Positions 25,343 through 38,358 of a stretch of DNA of 64,000 nucleotides are shown piece after piece. The notes below the pieces were generated by a model. That model was not told where the DNA came from, searched no databases, and was given only the letters and a program-made list of their open reading frames with translations. Position 1 is the stretch's first letter, and the number at the start of each line of letters is the position of its first letter. The translations under genes were made by a program, and so were the position numbers. This DNA comes from Maribacter sp. BPC-D8 (GTDB lineage: Bacteria; Bacteroidota; Bacteroidia; Flavobacteriales; Flavobacteriaceae), in NCBI RefSeq assembly GCF_035207705.1, contig NZ_CP128187.1, forward strand, positions 620,001 to 684,000. The letters run 5' to 3'.

Positions 25343-26134
25343 ATGGGTTGGGACATAAGCTATCATCCAATATCGGAGAAACAAATAAGTGAATGGTATT
25401 TTGATGTGCTAGAAGATCAAAGTCTAATAGACAAATTAGCGACCGAATACAAAATCGAAGATTTTTATAAAGAGAAATACAAAGAAACAATTGCAGTTGG
25501 TTCAGAAACTAAAGACACTGATATTTTTGATAAAAGTCACGGTTATTATGCTGCAGTCGCACAAGGATTTTTTCAAAAGTTTTTCTATACCAGGGGTGCT
25601 GCTCTTTCCTTTTCAGAAAGCGGTTTATTAGAAAGTTATTTTAAAAACTGGGATCAAATACTACCAAAAGAAAAACTGACAAGTAATGTGAATAATAGAA
25701 TCATTGAAAATTATTGTTCAGGTGTTTACATTCCGGCAAATATGGTTGTTGAATTGTTGAAGGACTATGAAGTTAATGCTGAAGTAAAAAATGAATTAGA
25801 TAATTTGTTTTCTTTCGATAGAATTAATGTATTTCTTAAAGCATTGAACTATGCAAAAGATAATGAATTAGGCTTGTTAGAAGCTACAGAGGTTGTTGAG
25901 CCTAACCCTATGGATCTTAATAGTTCTTCTTGCTATTCTAATCTATTTAATTGTGATCCAGAAGGTGCAATGCTATATAAAAAAGCAGCTATGGAGCAGA
26001 TAGCAGAAATTGAAAAAAGAGAAAAACTAAAAGAAGGAGAAATTTCATCTAATGCAGAATACAAAATCACTAATGTAGAAGCAGACGATACACCTGCGAA
26101 AAAAGGATTTTGGAAGAAACTATTCGGTAAATAA
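25343..26134 (+). CDS. Conserved hypothetical protein
   Basis: A 263-residue soluble protein beginning MGWDISYHPISEKQISEWYFDVLE, a start I associate with a family of unknown function in Bacteroidota and enterobacteria that is sometimes found with toxin-immunity genes. The middle region (AVAQGFFQKFFYTRGAALSFS) is hydrophobic but not a clear membrane segment. The C-terminus AKKGFWKKLFGK is an amphipathic basic helix, resembling the N-terminus of the DUF2314 gene. Function unknown. Confidence 0.6.
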   Translation: MGWDISYHPISEKQISEWYFDVLEDQSLIDKLATEYKIEDFYKEKYKETIAVGSETKDTDIFDKSHGYYAAVAQGFFQKFFYTRGAALSFSESGLLESYFKNWDQILPKEKLTSNVNNRIIENYCSGVYIPANMVVELLKDYEVNAEVKNELDNLFSFDRINVFLKALNYAKDNELGLLEATEVVEPNPMDLNSSSCYSNLFNCDPEGAMLYKKAAMEQIAEIEKREKLKEGEISSNAEYKITNVEADDTPAKKGFWKKLFGK

Positions 26135-26329
26135 AATCTAAGATTAGACCAAGTCTGATAGTTAGATTTTTATTTTAAAATTAGGATAAATAGTGAATTG
26201 AAATACTATAAGTTGATAGTTTGAACAAGTGTAAATCTGTAATTGATTGCGTTTATGAACTTTAGTTTTCTATTTCTAAAAGTTAATTATTAATTACCAA
26301 TCGAGCTGTAATCAAACTATATTTATAGT

Positions 26330-27463
26330 ATGAATAAAACCTTGGTTCAACTAAGAAAACAACTACACCAAAACCCTGAACTTTCAGGTAAGGAGCATAA
26401 CACAGCAAAACAAATTATTGAATTTGTAAAAGAATATAACCCCACAGCGATTATTAGCGCTATTGGTGGGGCAGGGGTCGCTGTTGTTTATGAATTTGAA
26501 GAAAATGGACCAACAGTCGCTATACGTTGCGAGTTAGATGCCTTACCGATAATTGAAGAAAATACATTTGAGTATAAATCTGATAACTACGGAGTGTCAC
26601 ATAAATGTGGTCATGATGGTCATATGACGATTGTAGCTGGTTTAGCTGAATGGTTATCATTGGCTGAGTTAAATAAAGGAAAAGTGATTCTGCTTTTTCA
26701 ACCAGCCGAAGAAACAGGGGAAGGTGCTGCAAGGGTGTTAGAAGATGCAAGGTTTTTAAACCTCGATCCCGATTATGTTTTTGCGCTTCATAATTTACCA
26801 GGTGAGAAGATGCATTCTGTCATCGTAAAATCAGGTTTCTTTACAGCTACAGTACAAAGCTTCAAAATTCAATTAACAGGAAAGAAATCGCATGCTTCTG
26901 AACCAGAAAACGGAGTGAACCCTGCAATGGCAGTTGCAGAATTAATTCAAGTATTTGATACGTTTTCGAACCCGAATGCTAATAGTAAAAATTTTGCGCT
27001 GCTGACTCCTATTTGTATTGATTTAGGAGAAAAGAATTACGGTATTTCTCCCGAAAATGCAGAACTACATTATACCATTCGAACTTGGAGTGGTGAAGTT
27101 ATGACCGCTTTAGAAAATCAAATAAAACAAGCGGTAAGTGAAATTTCAAACACCCATAAATTAAAAGCAGAAATAGATTGGTTCGAGTTTTTTCCGGCTT
27201 CAGATAATAATAGCGAGTGTGTTGCTTTGATTGAAAAAGTAGCGAACCTAAATCAGGTTGCGTTAGTTGAGCATCCGAAGTCATTAAAATTTGGAGAAGA
27301 TTTTGGGTGGTTTTCATCAAAATATAAAAGTGCCATTTTCGGATTAGGGGCAGGGGAAGATCAGCCTGCCTTACATCATTCTGACTACGATTTTCCCGAT
27401 AAGCTCATAGATACTGGGCTTTTAATGTTTAAAGGTTTGATTACCGATATTTTAGGAAAATAG
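26330..27463 (+). CDS. M20 family amidohydrolase
   Basis: A 377-residue cytosolic amidohydrolase of the M20/hippurate-hydrolase type. LRKQLHQNPELSGKE opens the fold; CGHDGHMTIVAGLAEWL carries the metal-binding cysteine and histidines, FQPAEETGEGAARVLED the catalytic glutamates, and FALHNLPG and KKSHASEPENGVNP the remaining conserved blocks. Family members remove acyl groups from N-acyl amino acids. It lies 33 bases before the sulfatase gene on the same strand and could share its transcript. Confidence 0.85.
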   Translation: MNKTLVQLRKQLHQNPELSGKEHNTAKQIIEFVKEYNPTAIISAIGGAGVAVVYEFEENGPTVAIRCELDALPIIEENTFEYKSDNYGVSHKCGHDGHMTIVAGLAEWLSLAELNKGKVILLFQPAEETGEGAARVLEDARFLNLDPDYVFALHNLPGEKMHSVIVKSGFFTATVQSFKIQLTGKKSHASEPENGVNPAMAVAELIQVFDTFSNPNANSKNFALLTPICIDLGEKNYGISPENAELHYTIRTWSGEVMTALENQIKQAVSEISNTHKLKAEIDWFEFFPASDNNSECVALIEKVANLNQVALVEHPKSLKFGEDFGWFSSKYKSAIFGLGAGEDQPALHHSDYDFPDKLIDTGLLMFKGLITDILGK

Positions 27464-27496
27464 GTATCTTTAAGACAACCAACCTATCCACCAAAA

Positions 27497-29056
27497 ATGA
27501 AAAATTCCTTTCTATTATTCTTTCTGGCTATTCAGCTTTTTTCTTGTCAAGATGAAAAGAAAATTGAATCGCCAATAGCGCAAAAACCAAATATCATTTA
27601 CATACTGGCCGACGATTTAGGCTACGCCGAAATAGGTGCTTTCGGTCAAGAGAAAATAGAAACCCCCAATATTGACGCCTTATCAAAAGAGGGCATGATT
27701 TTTACACAGCATTATTCTAGTGCTCCCGTTTGTGCACCTGCCAGATATATGTTTTTGACCGGTAAGCATGCAGGCAATTCTTTTATTCGTGGTAATGATG
27801 AGTGGAACGACCGTGGTGATGTTTGGAACTATAAAGCCATGGCAAAAGATTCTACCTTAGAAGGGCAAAGACCCGTGCCAGTAGGTACCAAAACGCTTGC
27901 CAACTACTTAAAAGATGAAGGGTATAAAACAGGTCTGGTTGGTAAATGGGGATTAGGTGCGCCGCATACACACTCCATACCCAATGAAATGGGATTCGAT
28001 TTTTTCTACGGATTCAATTGCCAGCGACAGGCGCATACGTATTATCCGTTGCATTTGTACAAGAATAGAAACCGCGTGCATTTGGCGAATGATACGGTGG
28101 CGCCAAGTTCACCCTTCCCAAAAGGCTTAGACCCAAAAAATCCGGAGAGTTATAAAGACTATACGCTTACAGATTACGCTCCAGACTTAATGTTTAAAGA
28201 GCTTACAGGCTTTGTAAAGGATAATAAGGACAATCCGTTTTTCTTGTATTGGGCAACTCCCATTCCGCATGTGGCATTACAAGCGCCGCAGCGTTGGGTA
28301 GATTATTATGTGGAGAAATTCGGACCAGAAGAGCCGTATTTGTCGGGTGAGGGTAACGGTTATTTTTCGCACCAGACTCCCCATGCAGCTTATGCTGCCA
28401 TGGTTTCTTATTTCGATGAGAATGTAGGTAAGTTGGTGCAGCAGTTAAAAGACGAAGGAATTTATGATAATACACTGATTGTTTTTACGTCAGATAACGG
28501 ACCAAGTTATGCAGGTGGTGCAGATCCTACATTTTTTGAAAGTGCTAAACCTTTTGAAGGTGAGTATGGCAAAGGAAAAGGATTTGTGTATGAAGGCGGA
28601 ATAAGAGTGCCTACATTTTTTACCTGGCCAGGAAAGATCGAACCTAGATCTACAAGCGACCATGCCTCTGCACATTACGATATGCTAGCAACTTTTGCCG
28701 ATATGTTAGATTTTGAAAAACCGGCTACAGACGGAATTAGCTTTTTACCCACATTATTGGGCGAGGAGAATCAAGTAGTGCATGAGTTCATGTATTGGGA
28801 ATTCCCTGAATATGGCGGTCAAGTAGCGATTAGAATGGGCGATTTTAAAGTCATTCGCCAACATTTAAAGGATGACAAGCAGCCAACCTTAGAGCTGTAT
28901 AATTTAAAGAGCGATCCAACAGAAAAGAATAATATAGCTTTAGATCATCCTGATATTTTAGAAAAGGCCGCAGCAATATTCAAAAAAGAACACACCAAAC
29001 CAGATACCGAGCGTTTTCAGATTCCACTGCTAGAAAACGGATTATTAAGTAATTAA
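27497..29056 (+). CDS. Arylsulfatase-type lipoprotein
   Basis: A 519-residue sulfatase (alkaline phosphatase superfamily, type I). Lipobox AIQLFSC (Cys17). The block IIYILADDLGYAEIGAFG gives metal-binding aspartates; the sulfatase signature is Cys79 in SAPVCAPARYMFLTGKH (CxPxR), which needs conversion to formylglycine. GKWGLGAPHTHSIP, TPIPHVALQAP and FTSDNGPS complete the active site. Together with the downstream beta-galactosidase and FGE-type gene it suggests removal of sulfate from galactans such as those of red algae. No SusCD pair is present in the window. Confidence 0.9.
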   Translation: MKNSFLLFFLAIQLFSCQDEKKIESPIAQKPNIIYILADDLGYAEIGAFGQEKIETPNIDALSKEGMIFTQHYSSAPVCAPARYMFLTGKHAGNSFIRGNDEWNDRGDVWNYKAMAKDSTLEGQRPVPVGTKTLANYLKDEGYKTGLVGKWGLGAPHTHSIPNEMGFDFFYGFNCQRQAHTYYPLHLYKNRNRVHLANDTVAPSSPFPKGLDPKNPESYKDYTLTDYAPDLMFKELTGFVKDNKDNPFFLYWATPIPHVALQAPQRWVDYYVEKFGPEEPYLSGEGNGYFSHQTPHAAYAAMVSYFDENVGKLVQQLKDEGIYDNTLIVFTSDNGPSYAGGADPTFFESAKPFEGEYGKGKGFVYEGGIRVPTFFTWPGKIEPRSTSDHASAHYDMLATFADMLDFEKPATDGISFLPTLLGEENQVVHEFMYWEFPEYGGQVAIRMGDFKVIRQHLKDDKQPTLELYNLKSDPTEKNNIALDHPDILEKAAAIFKKEHTKPDTERFQIPLLENGLLSN

Positions 29057-29279
29057 GAACATAGCATTTGTTAGAGCATCATTTTATATGGTCTACAACA
29101 TAGTATCCTTTTCAAATTCGTAAGTTTAATTGTATTTTGCAAGGATGGAATATTTGGTAGTATCTGAAATACTCAGGCACTAAAATGTGAATTTCTATAA
29201 ATTACAACAGCTAAAATGCGAAATCATTACAATAGTGGTGAATTAGCATAGATTGAAACTAACACACTTGAACAACTAG

Positions 29280-32474
<3,195 letters not shown>

Positions 32475-32523
32475 AATCGCAGTATTAGAGTAGAATTTAA
32501 AGAAGAGAAAGTATATTTAGCGC

Positions 32524-33657
32524 ATGAATAAAAGTGTACAGTTTTTAGGTTTGGGTTTACTAATATTTGGTATGGTAAATTGTAAGTCAGAACCCAAAGA
32601 AAACAAAGTTCAAGAAAAAGTTGCAGCGAAGGTTGAAGAAACCGAACAGGTAGTCGAGCATACTTTACTAAGTGCAAAACCTGAAGAAGTATCAGCTCCC
32701 GATGGCATGGTTTGGGTTTCTGGTGCAACTTTTAAGCAAGGAGCCGTAGATACTGATAAAGCGGCAATGGACCATGAAAAACCAGCAGTTGATGTAATAG
32801 TTGACGGATTTTTTATGGATGTCACAGAAGTAACCAATGCCCAATTTGCAGCATTTGTAAAAGCTACGGGCTATGTAACGGTTGCCGAAAAGGGAATTGA
32901 TTGGGAAGAACTTAAAAAGCAAGTACCCGCAGGTACCGAAAAACCACACGATTCTATATTGCAACCAGGATCATTGACATTTAAAAAAGCGAAATCAACA
33001 GTTCCGAATCTATATGACTTCTCACAATGGTGGAACTGGACGATTGGTGCAGATTGGAAACACCCAAACGGACCTAAAAGTAACATTAAGGGAAAAGATA
33101 ATTACCCCGTAGTGCAAGTATCTTATGAAGATGCTTTGGCATATTGCGAATGGGCAAATAGACGTTTACCAACAGAGGCAGAGTGGGAGCTGGCATCTAG
33201 AGCAGGTTCATATGGCACCATCTACAATTGGGGTGATGACGAATCTGTTTTAAAGGAAAAAGCAAATACTTGGGAAGGTGAGTTTCCTGTAAAAAATACT
33301 ATTGCTGACGGTTTCGAGTTGCGTGCCCCTGTAAAATCATATCCTCCAAATGCATATGGGCTATATGATATGGCAGGTAATGTTTGGGAATGGACGAGCG
33401 ATTGGTATAATACCAATTACTATAAAGAGATAAAGGCTAAAAATACGGTTTTGGTAAATCCTGCAGGAGCAGAAGCTCCGTTTACACCAAACAATCCACT
33501 AGCAAAAGAACGTGTAATAAAAGGCGGTTCTTTTTTATGTAGTGCATCGTATTGCGCTAGTTACCGAGTATCTGCAAGAATGGGCTCTAGTATGGATTCT
33601 TCTTTAGAACATACAGGGTTTAGAACCGTTGCAACGGTTGATATGATAACCGAATAA
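32524..33657 (+). CDS. Formylglycine-generating enzyme-type lipoprotein
   Basis: A 377-residue SUMF1/FGE-sulfatase domain protein with a probable lipidated Cys20 (GMVNC). The family core is clear: GMVWVSGATFKQGAVDTD, DGFFMDVTEVTNAQFAAFV, PVVQVSYEDALAYCEWANRRLPTEAEWE, GNVWEWTSDWYN. Cys339 and Cys344 in GGSFLCSASYCASYRV have the spacing of the copper-binding cysteines of true FGE. It may activate the nearby sulfatase, but an exported FGE is unusual, because bacterial sulfatases are usually modified before or during export. It starts 49 bases after lacZ and is likely in the same operon. Confidence 0.85.
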   Translation: MNKSVQFLGLGLLIFGMVNCKSEPKENKVQEKVAAKVEETEQVVEHTLLSAKPEEVSAPDGMVWVSGATFKQGAVDTDKAAMDHEKPAVDVIVDGFFMDVTEVTNAQFAAFVKATGYVTVAEKGIDWEELKKQVPAGTEKPHDSILQPGSLTFKKAKSTVPNLYDFSQWWNWTIGADWKHPNGPKSNIKGKDNYPVVQVSYEDALAYCEWANRRLPTEAEWELASRAGSYGTIYNWGDDESVLKEKANTWEGEFPVKNTIADGFELRAPVKSYPPNAYGLYDMAGNVWEWTSDWYNTNYYKEIKAKNTVLVNPAGAEAPFTPNNPLAKERVIKGGSFLCSASYCASYRVSARMGSSMDSSLEHTGFRTVATVDMITE

Positions 33658-33667
33658 TATAGTAGGT

Positions 33668-34363
33668 TTAATCGATACAATTTAAAAGCTGGTCGAGTTC
33701 AACTATTTTGGCTCGGCTAATCGGAATTTTCTTATTCTTAATTTCAATGAATTCGTGGTTATAGCGCTCCACCATTTTTAAATTAACGATGTACGATTTA
33801 TGAATTCGTATAAAATTCTCTGACCCAAGTCTTTTGTTAAAAGCATTCATGGTAGAGAGAATAATGTAGTTGCGTTCTTCAGTGACCACTTTTACATAGT
33901 CGCCCAAAGCTTCAACATATAATATGCCATGCATATTAAGCTCTACCTGCTTAAGATTGTGCTTTACTACTAATTTGCTTTCGGGTTGTTTCTTTTTTAT
34001 CGATTTCGCCTTATCAATGGCTTTGGTAATCGCAGCTTCGAACCTAGTATTGCTAAAAGGCTTTAAAAGAAAGTCCGTTACATTAAATTCAAAAGCATCA
34101 AGGGCATATTTCTGATTCTGACTCGTAATAATAACCTGCGGACGAATTGTTAGTCCGGCTAAAAACTCGAATCCATTCATTACGGGCATTTCAATATCAA
34201 GAAATAAGAAATCTATTTTTAAACCATTTACTTCAACTAAGCTTTCGGGGCTAGCACTAGAAGAATATAATAGCTTCAGGTTTTTATTTTTCTCGATAAT
34301 TTGCTCAAGAAGTTTTCGCTGCGTGCTAGAATCTTCTATGATAGCGCATTTAAAGGTTTTCAT
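33668..34363 (-). CDS. LytTR-family response regulator
   Basis: A 231-residue regulator. Residues 1-120 form a receiver domain (FKCAIIEDSSTQRKLLEQII, DFLFLDIEMPVMNGFEFLAG with the phosphoacceptor aspartate, and QVIITSQNQKYALDAF). Residues 135-230 are a LytTR DNA-binding domain (LYVEALGDYVKVVTEERNYIILSTMNAF, FIRIHKSYIVNL). No histidine kinase is adjacent. It is convergent with the FGE gene and divergent from trxB with about 220 bases between. Confidence 0.9.
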   Translation of the reverse strand: MKTFKCAIIEDSSTQRKLLEQIIEKNKNLKLLYSSSASPESLVEVNGLKIDFLFLDIEMPVMNGFEFLAGLTIRPQVIITSQNQKYALDAFEFNVTDFLLKPFSNTRFEAAITKAIDKAKSIKKKQPESKLVVKHNLKQVELNMHGILYVEALGDYVKVVTEERNYIILSTMNAFNKRLGSENFIRIHKSYIVNLKMVERYNHEFIEIKNKKIPISRAKIVELDQLLNCID

Positions 34364-34518
34364 TCGATAATAATATAAGTTCTACTATACATACGTAAAG
34401 AATGGGGGAAAGTTCATTTTACTTCATTTTTCTTGACTTAAAGCTAGAAAAACTGGCGAAAAATAGTAAATACTTATCTTCATAACTAATTATCATATAA
34501 AAACTTTTGATAACTATA

Positions 34519-34550
34519 TTGTAAGTTTTTGGTTCAAAAACCTACTTTTG
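34519..34550 (+). promoter_or_regulatory. Putative Bacteroidota-type promoter of trxB
   Basis: TTG (34519-34521) and TACTTTTG (34543-34550) fit the TTG-N19-21-TANNTTTG pattern of Bacteroidota SigA promoters. A perfect GTTTTTG-GTT-CAAAAAC palindrome (34525-34541) lies within the spacer and could be an operator. Its partner is unknown. Confidence 0.4.
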
Positions 34551-34583
34551 TAGTAGAGAATAAGAATTGAACCACTTGATATT

Positions 34584-35561
34584 ATGTCTGATAAAATAGA
34601 ACGTGTAAAAACATTGATTATAGGATCTGGTCCTGCAGGGTATACAGCAGCTATTTATGCTGCCCGTGCAGATTTAAAACCTGTTATGTATACAGGTATG
34701 GAGCCAGGAGGTCAATTGACCACCACCACTGAAGTAGATAACTTTCCAGGATACCCAGAAGGTATCGATGGACCTACAATGATGGTGCAATTACAACAAC
34801 AAGCTGAGCGTTTTGGTACCGAAGTTAGAATTGGTATGATTACTTCAGTTGAGTTTTCAAAAGAAAAAGGAGGTATACATAAAGTAGTTGCCGATGGTGA
34901 AAAGCAAATAGAAGCTGAAACTATTATTATTTCTACGGGTGCTACTGCTAAATATTTGAATATACCTAGTGAGCAACGTTTACGTGGCGGCGGAGTATCT
35001 GCTTGTGCAGTTTGTGACGGCTTTTTCTATAAAGGACAAGATGTAGCAATAGTTGGTGCAGGTGATACTGCGGCAGAAGAAGCATCTTATTTGGCTAACA
35101 TTTGTAACAAAGTAACGATGTTGGTGCGTAAAGATGAAATGAGAGCGTCTAAAGCGATGCAACATAGAGTTCACAGCCTTAAAAATATTGAAGTACGTTA
35201 CAATACTGAAGTAGATGAAGTTTTAGGTGAACAAGTTGTTGAAGGCTTACGTATGGTAAATAACCAAACAGGTGAGAAAGAAGAAATTGCCATTACAGGT
35301 ATATTTATCGCCATTGGGCACAAACCAAATACCGATATATTCAAAGGTCAATTAGATATGGACGAAACGGGTTACCTAATTACAAAAGGGAAATCTACCA
35401 AAACTAATTTACCAGGTGTATTCGCTAGTGGAGATGCTCAAGATAAGGAGTATAGACAAGCAGTTACAGCTGCAGGGTCAGGCTGTATGGCTGCATTAGA
35501 TGCAGAGCGTTACCTGGCATCAATTGGTTCTGTTGAAGAAGCAATTGCAGATAAGTACTAG
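34584..35561 (+). CDS. trxB: Thioredoxin reductase
   Basis: A 325-residue flavoprotein with GSGPAGYTAAIYAARADLKPVM for FAD, the redox pair Cys141-Cys144 in SACAVCDGFFYKG, GAGDTAAEEASYLANICNKVTMLVR for NADPH, and GVFASGDAQDKEYRQAVTAAGSGCMAALDAERYL at the C-terminus. It regenerates reduced thioredoxin with NADPH. Expected length for the family. A terminator follows at 35584. Confidence 0.95.
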   Translation: MSDKIERVKTLIIGSGPAGYTAAIYAARADLKPVMYTGMEPGGQLTTTTEVDNFPGYPEGIDGPTMMVQLQQQAERFGTEVRIGMITSVEFSKEKGGIHKVVADGEKQIEAETIIISTGATAKYLNIPSEQRLRGGGVSACAVCDGFFYKGQDVAIVGAGDTAAEEASYLANICNKVTMLVRKDEMRASKAMQHRVHSLKNIEVRYNTEVDEVLGEQVVEGLRMVNNQTGEKEEIAITGIFIAIGHKPNTDIFKGQLDMDETGYLITKGKSTKTNLPGVFASGDAQDKEYRQAVTAAGSGCMAALDAERYLASIGSVEEAIADKY

Positions 35562-35583
35562 TAATTAGTATAGCATAAAATAC

Positions 35584-35620
35584 AAAAGAGCCCATTCGTT
35601 AGAATGGGGTCTTTTTTTTT
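35584..35620 (+). terminator. Terminator after trxB
   Basis: AAGAGCCCATTC-GTTA-GAATGGGGTCTT with one mismatch followed by a run of T. Confidence 0.8.
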
Positions 35621-35635
35621 GTTGAATGTGTTCAG

Positions 35636-36082
35636 TTAATCTATTCGTACATAGTTTTCAGAGAATGTTCTATTACCTTCTTCATCTAAACTTATTTGGC
35701 TAAATCTGTCATCGTTAAGTTGAAGTTCAAAAGTGAAAATTCGCATGGTATCCATAGCTTGAATCATTTCATTATCACCATATTCTAACGTTTCCATTAA
35801 TCTGTCATCAGTAATGTTATAAGTGCCGTAACCGAATCTGCCAATTTTATCTACAGGTACATATCTCGACCACATAATTTTACCGTTATAGTACATTTTA
35901 ACCTGTCTGTACCCATCGGCAGTTGGTACGGTGTCGATAACTTGTTGTCCGTCATAATTATAAAAACTTTCCAGTTCCCATGTACCTTCTATGGTATGCA
36001 TGTAATTTTCGTTGATGGAATTTGTTGAGGCGGCCGATACCAATAGTAGCATCAGCAATACCAATCCTATAATTTTTTTCAT
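35636..36082 (-). CDS. Secreted lipocalin-like protein
   Basis: A 148-residue exported protein with signal MKKIIGLVLLMLLLVSAAS. The mature part has IEGTWELESFYNYDGQQVIDT, MYYNGKIMWSRYVPVD, a lipocalin-like design found in many flavobacteria. No enzyme motif. It converges on trxB and shares the trxB terminator region. Function unknown. Confidence 0.65.
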   Translation of the reverse strand: MKKIIGLVLLMLLLVSAASTNSINENYMHTIEGTWELESFYNYDGQQVIDTVPTADGYRQVKMYYNGKIMWSRYVPVDKIGRFGYGTYNITDDRLMETLEYGDNEMIQAMDTMRIFTFELQLNDDRFSQISLDEEGNRTFSENYVRID

Positions 36083-36211
36083 AGTGGTAAGGTGTTAGTT
36101 AATAAAAGAGTTGAATGTGTACTAAAAAGATACGAATTAAATATCAGAATTTAACAAAAAATAGCATCAATAATTACGAATAACATAATGATAATTAGGT
36201 AATTGTAGTAA

Positions 36212-37255
36212 TTATTGCAGGTTTGAAGTGTATGCGTTAAGAATGGCGCAAAGTTTTAAAATGTCTTCATTGGTGTGTGAGGCGCTTATAACAATACGAC
36301 TCATGAGGGAATCATTTTCTGTTGGATACCTGAAATTAGTAACTATGATATCATTTTCTTCCAGGTAATTAGCAAGTATTTCATTTTGAAAATTAAAGGT
36401 AGGATGCCCTTCCGCATAGACAAAAAGAGACCTATTTGATATGTTTTTCAAGAATAGATTCAGATTTTCTGCCAATTGTATTCTTTTAGTTGTGATAAGT
36501 GAACTGGCATCTCTTAAAGTTGCTAAAGCAGCAGGTGTTGAGGGACTAGCCCCGCCAAAAAACTGCGTATTTTTTAGGGCATTAATCATATTGTTACTGC
36601 CAAATATCGCACCGGCTTGAATACCAAAACCTTTACCTAAAGAGCAAGAAACTAAAAGTTCTTTTGGTGCTAGTGATTGTAGAAATTTGAAACTACCTCC
36701 ACCATTTTCACCAGTAATGCCTATTCCGTGAGAATCATCTACAACTAGAATTATATCTTTCAATGGTAGATTTTTAAGAAAGTTATAATCGGGATAATTA
36801 TCACCATGAAAATCAATGCTATCTAAAAAGAGAACAGGTGTTTTATTAGAATTCTGTTTGATAGCATTTTCAAGCTCGTTCCAGCTTTGAAATAATTCTT
36901 GTTGATTTCTAAATAAGGCAGAATGCGTATGTGGCGCATAATACAATTGATAATTGGGTGGACTAAAATAGTTGCACACCAACTGACCGGCGAGATAACC
37001 AGAAGACATCGTCACACAAGCTTCACTACCAATTATTTCAGCTAAATAAGCATCTACTTCATCAAAAATTGATATTCTAATATTTGATTTACGAGACGCA
37101 CTATATGCAGTGCCATATTTTTTAATATTATAGATGAACAATGATTGAAACTCGGTATCGGTTTGTAGCCCTAAATATGAGGTGCCGCCAAAGTATAGGT
37201 ATTCTTTACCATCAATGGCAATAGTTCTATCGGGAAATTCATCAATCGTAAACAT
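36212..37255 (-). CDS. Fold-type I aminotransferase (BioF/KBL-like)
   Basis: A 347-residue PLP enzyme of the alpha-oxoamine synthase type. GGTSYLGLQ opens; SGYLAGQLVC, LFLDSIDFHGDNYP, and VDDSHGIGITGENGGG mark the cofactor site; the PLP lysine lies in VSCSLGKGFGIQAG. It is shorter than typical BioF (about 385 residues). The start overlaps the stop of the dipeptide epimerase by one base, so the two are translationally coupled. The reaction may be a C-C bond-forming or transaminating step on an amino acid supplied by the epimerase; unproven. Confidence 0.8.
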   Translation of the reverse strand: MFTIDEFPDRTIAIDGKEYLYFGGTSYLGLQTDTEFQSLFIYNIKKYGTAYSASRKSNIRISIFDEVDAYLAEIIGSEACVTMSSGYLAGQLVCNYFSPPNYQLYYAPHTHSALFRNQQELFQSWNELENAIKQNSNKTPVLFLDSIDFHGDNYPDYNFLKNLPLKDIILVVDDSHGIGITGENGGGSFKFLQSLAPKELLVSCSLGKGFGIQAGAIFGSNNMINALKNTQFFGGASPSTPAALATLRDASSLITTKRIQLAENLNLFLKNISNRSLFVYAEGHPTFNFQNEILANYLEENDIIVTNFRYPTENDSLMSRIVISASHTNEDILKLCAILNAYTSNLQ

Positions 37256-38268
37256 TAATCTAACAATTGAACACCGCTACCGGCAAGTTTTGAAAAGATA
37301 ACTTTTCCGTCAGGTTCAATATGAACTCCCGTTGCAATATCACTTTTCAATAATAATGCTCCGTCCATATCCACATAATCTAATTGCGTAATCAGCTGCG
37401 CAATAGCAGAAATACCAACGGTCGATTCTGTCATACAACCTACCATAACACTTATACCTAATTCTTTAGCTCTTTTTATCATCCGTAGGGCAGGGGTTAG
37501 TCCGCCACACTTGGTCAACTTAATATTTATACCACTAAAATGTAGTGCACATTTCTCAACATCGCTTTCTACAATGCAGCTTTCGTCGGCAATTACAGGT
37601 AATACGCTGTGGTGCATAACTTCTTCCATACCAGACCAATCATCAGCTTTTAATGGTTGTTCTAAAAACTGTACGCCCAGTTCCTTTAAAAGCGGAGCGT
37701 TAAATATAGTTTCTTCGGCTGTCCAAGCACAGTTGGCATCTATTCTAAAAATTGCATCGGTATGCTTTCTTAATTCACGAACAATAGCAACGTCATCGCT
37801 AGTGCCTAGTTTAATTTTATAGATAGGCCACGGCATTTCTTGCATTTTGGCTAACATAACATCAATAGCAGCAATACCTATAGTATAGTTGGTTGTTGGA
37901 TAGTTTTCGATGCTTGTACCCCAAATCTCATAGAGTGGCTTGCCTAGTAATTTTCCATACAGGTCATGTGCTGCCAAGTCTAAAGCACAAATGGCAAAGT
38001 TTGATAAACCTTTACCTACTAAAAACGCATGAAAAACTTCAGGCTTTGTGAATTCAAAATTTTCAATTTCAGAGGATATGGCATTGATTTCATCCATCAT
38101 ACTCTGTGTAGTAATTTTGTAATACGGATTTGAGGTAGCCTCACCATACCCGGTTTTTCCATCTAAAGATAAAGATGCAATCATAGTATCTTGAAAATCA
38201 TGAGATTCTCTAGAGATACTAAAAGTATGTTTTAACGGTAATGTATATTTCTTAAGGTGTACTTGCAT
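37255..38268 (-). CDS. L-Ala-D/L-Glu epimerase-type dipeptide epimerase
   Basis: About 337 residues from MQVHLKKYTLPLKHTF; an upstream ATG at 38298 is less likely. It is an enolase-superfamily enzyme: YKIKLG supplies the catalytic lysines, RIDANCAW, QFLEQPL and IADESC the metal ligands, and INIKLTKCGGLTPALRMI the second lysine. Such enzymes invert the second residue of Ala-Glu-like dipeptides from murein recycling. The co-translated aminotransferase suggests further processing of the product. Confidence 0.85.
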   Translation of the reverse strand: MQVHLKKYTLPLKHTFSISRESHDFQDTMIASLSLDGKTGYGEATSNPYYKITTQSMMDEINAISSEIENFEFTKPEVFHAFLVGKGLSNFAICALDLAAHDLYGKLLGKPLYEIWGTSIENYPTTNYTIGIAAIDVMLAKMQEMPWPIYKIKLGTSDDVAIVRELRKHTDAIFRIDANCAWTAEETIFNAPLLKELGVQFLEQPLKADDWSGMEEVMHHSVLPVIADESCIVESDVEKCALHFSGINIKLTKCGGLTPALRMIKRAKELGISVMVGCMTESTVGISAIAQLITQLDYVDMDGALLLKSDIATGVHIEPDGKVIFSKLAGSGVQLLD

Positions 38269-38305
38269 ACCACTAATATACAGATTAGGGGTATACAAAA
38301 AAATG

Positions 38306-38333
38306 AAAACCCACTGATATTTCAGTGGGTTTT
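38306..38333 (-). terminator. Terminator of the GIN-domain gene
   Basis: Twelve-base-pair stem AAAACCCACTGA / TCAGTGGGTTTT with TATT loop, in the gap between the GIN gene stop and the epimerase start, both on the minus strand. Confidence 0.75.
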
Positions 38334-38358
38334 AAAGTTGAATTGATTGAAGAATAAT

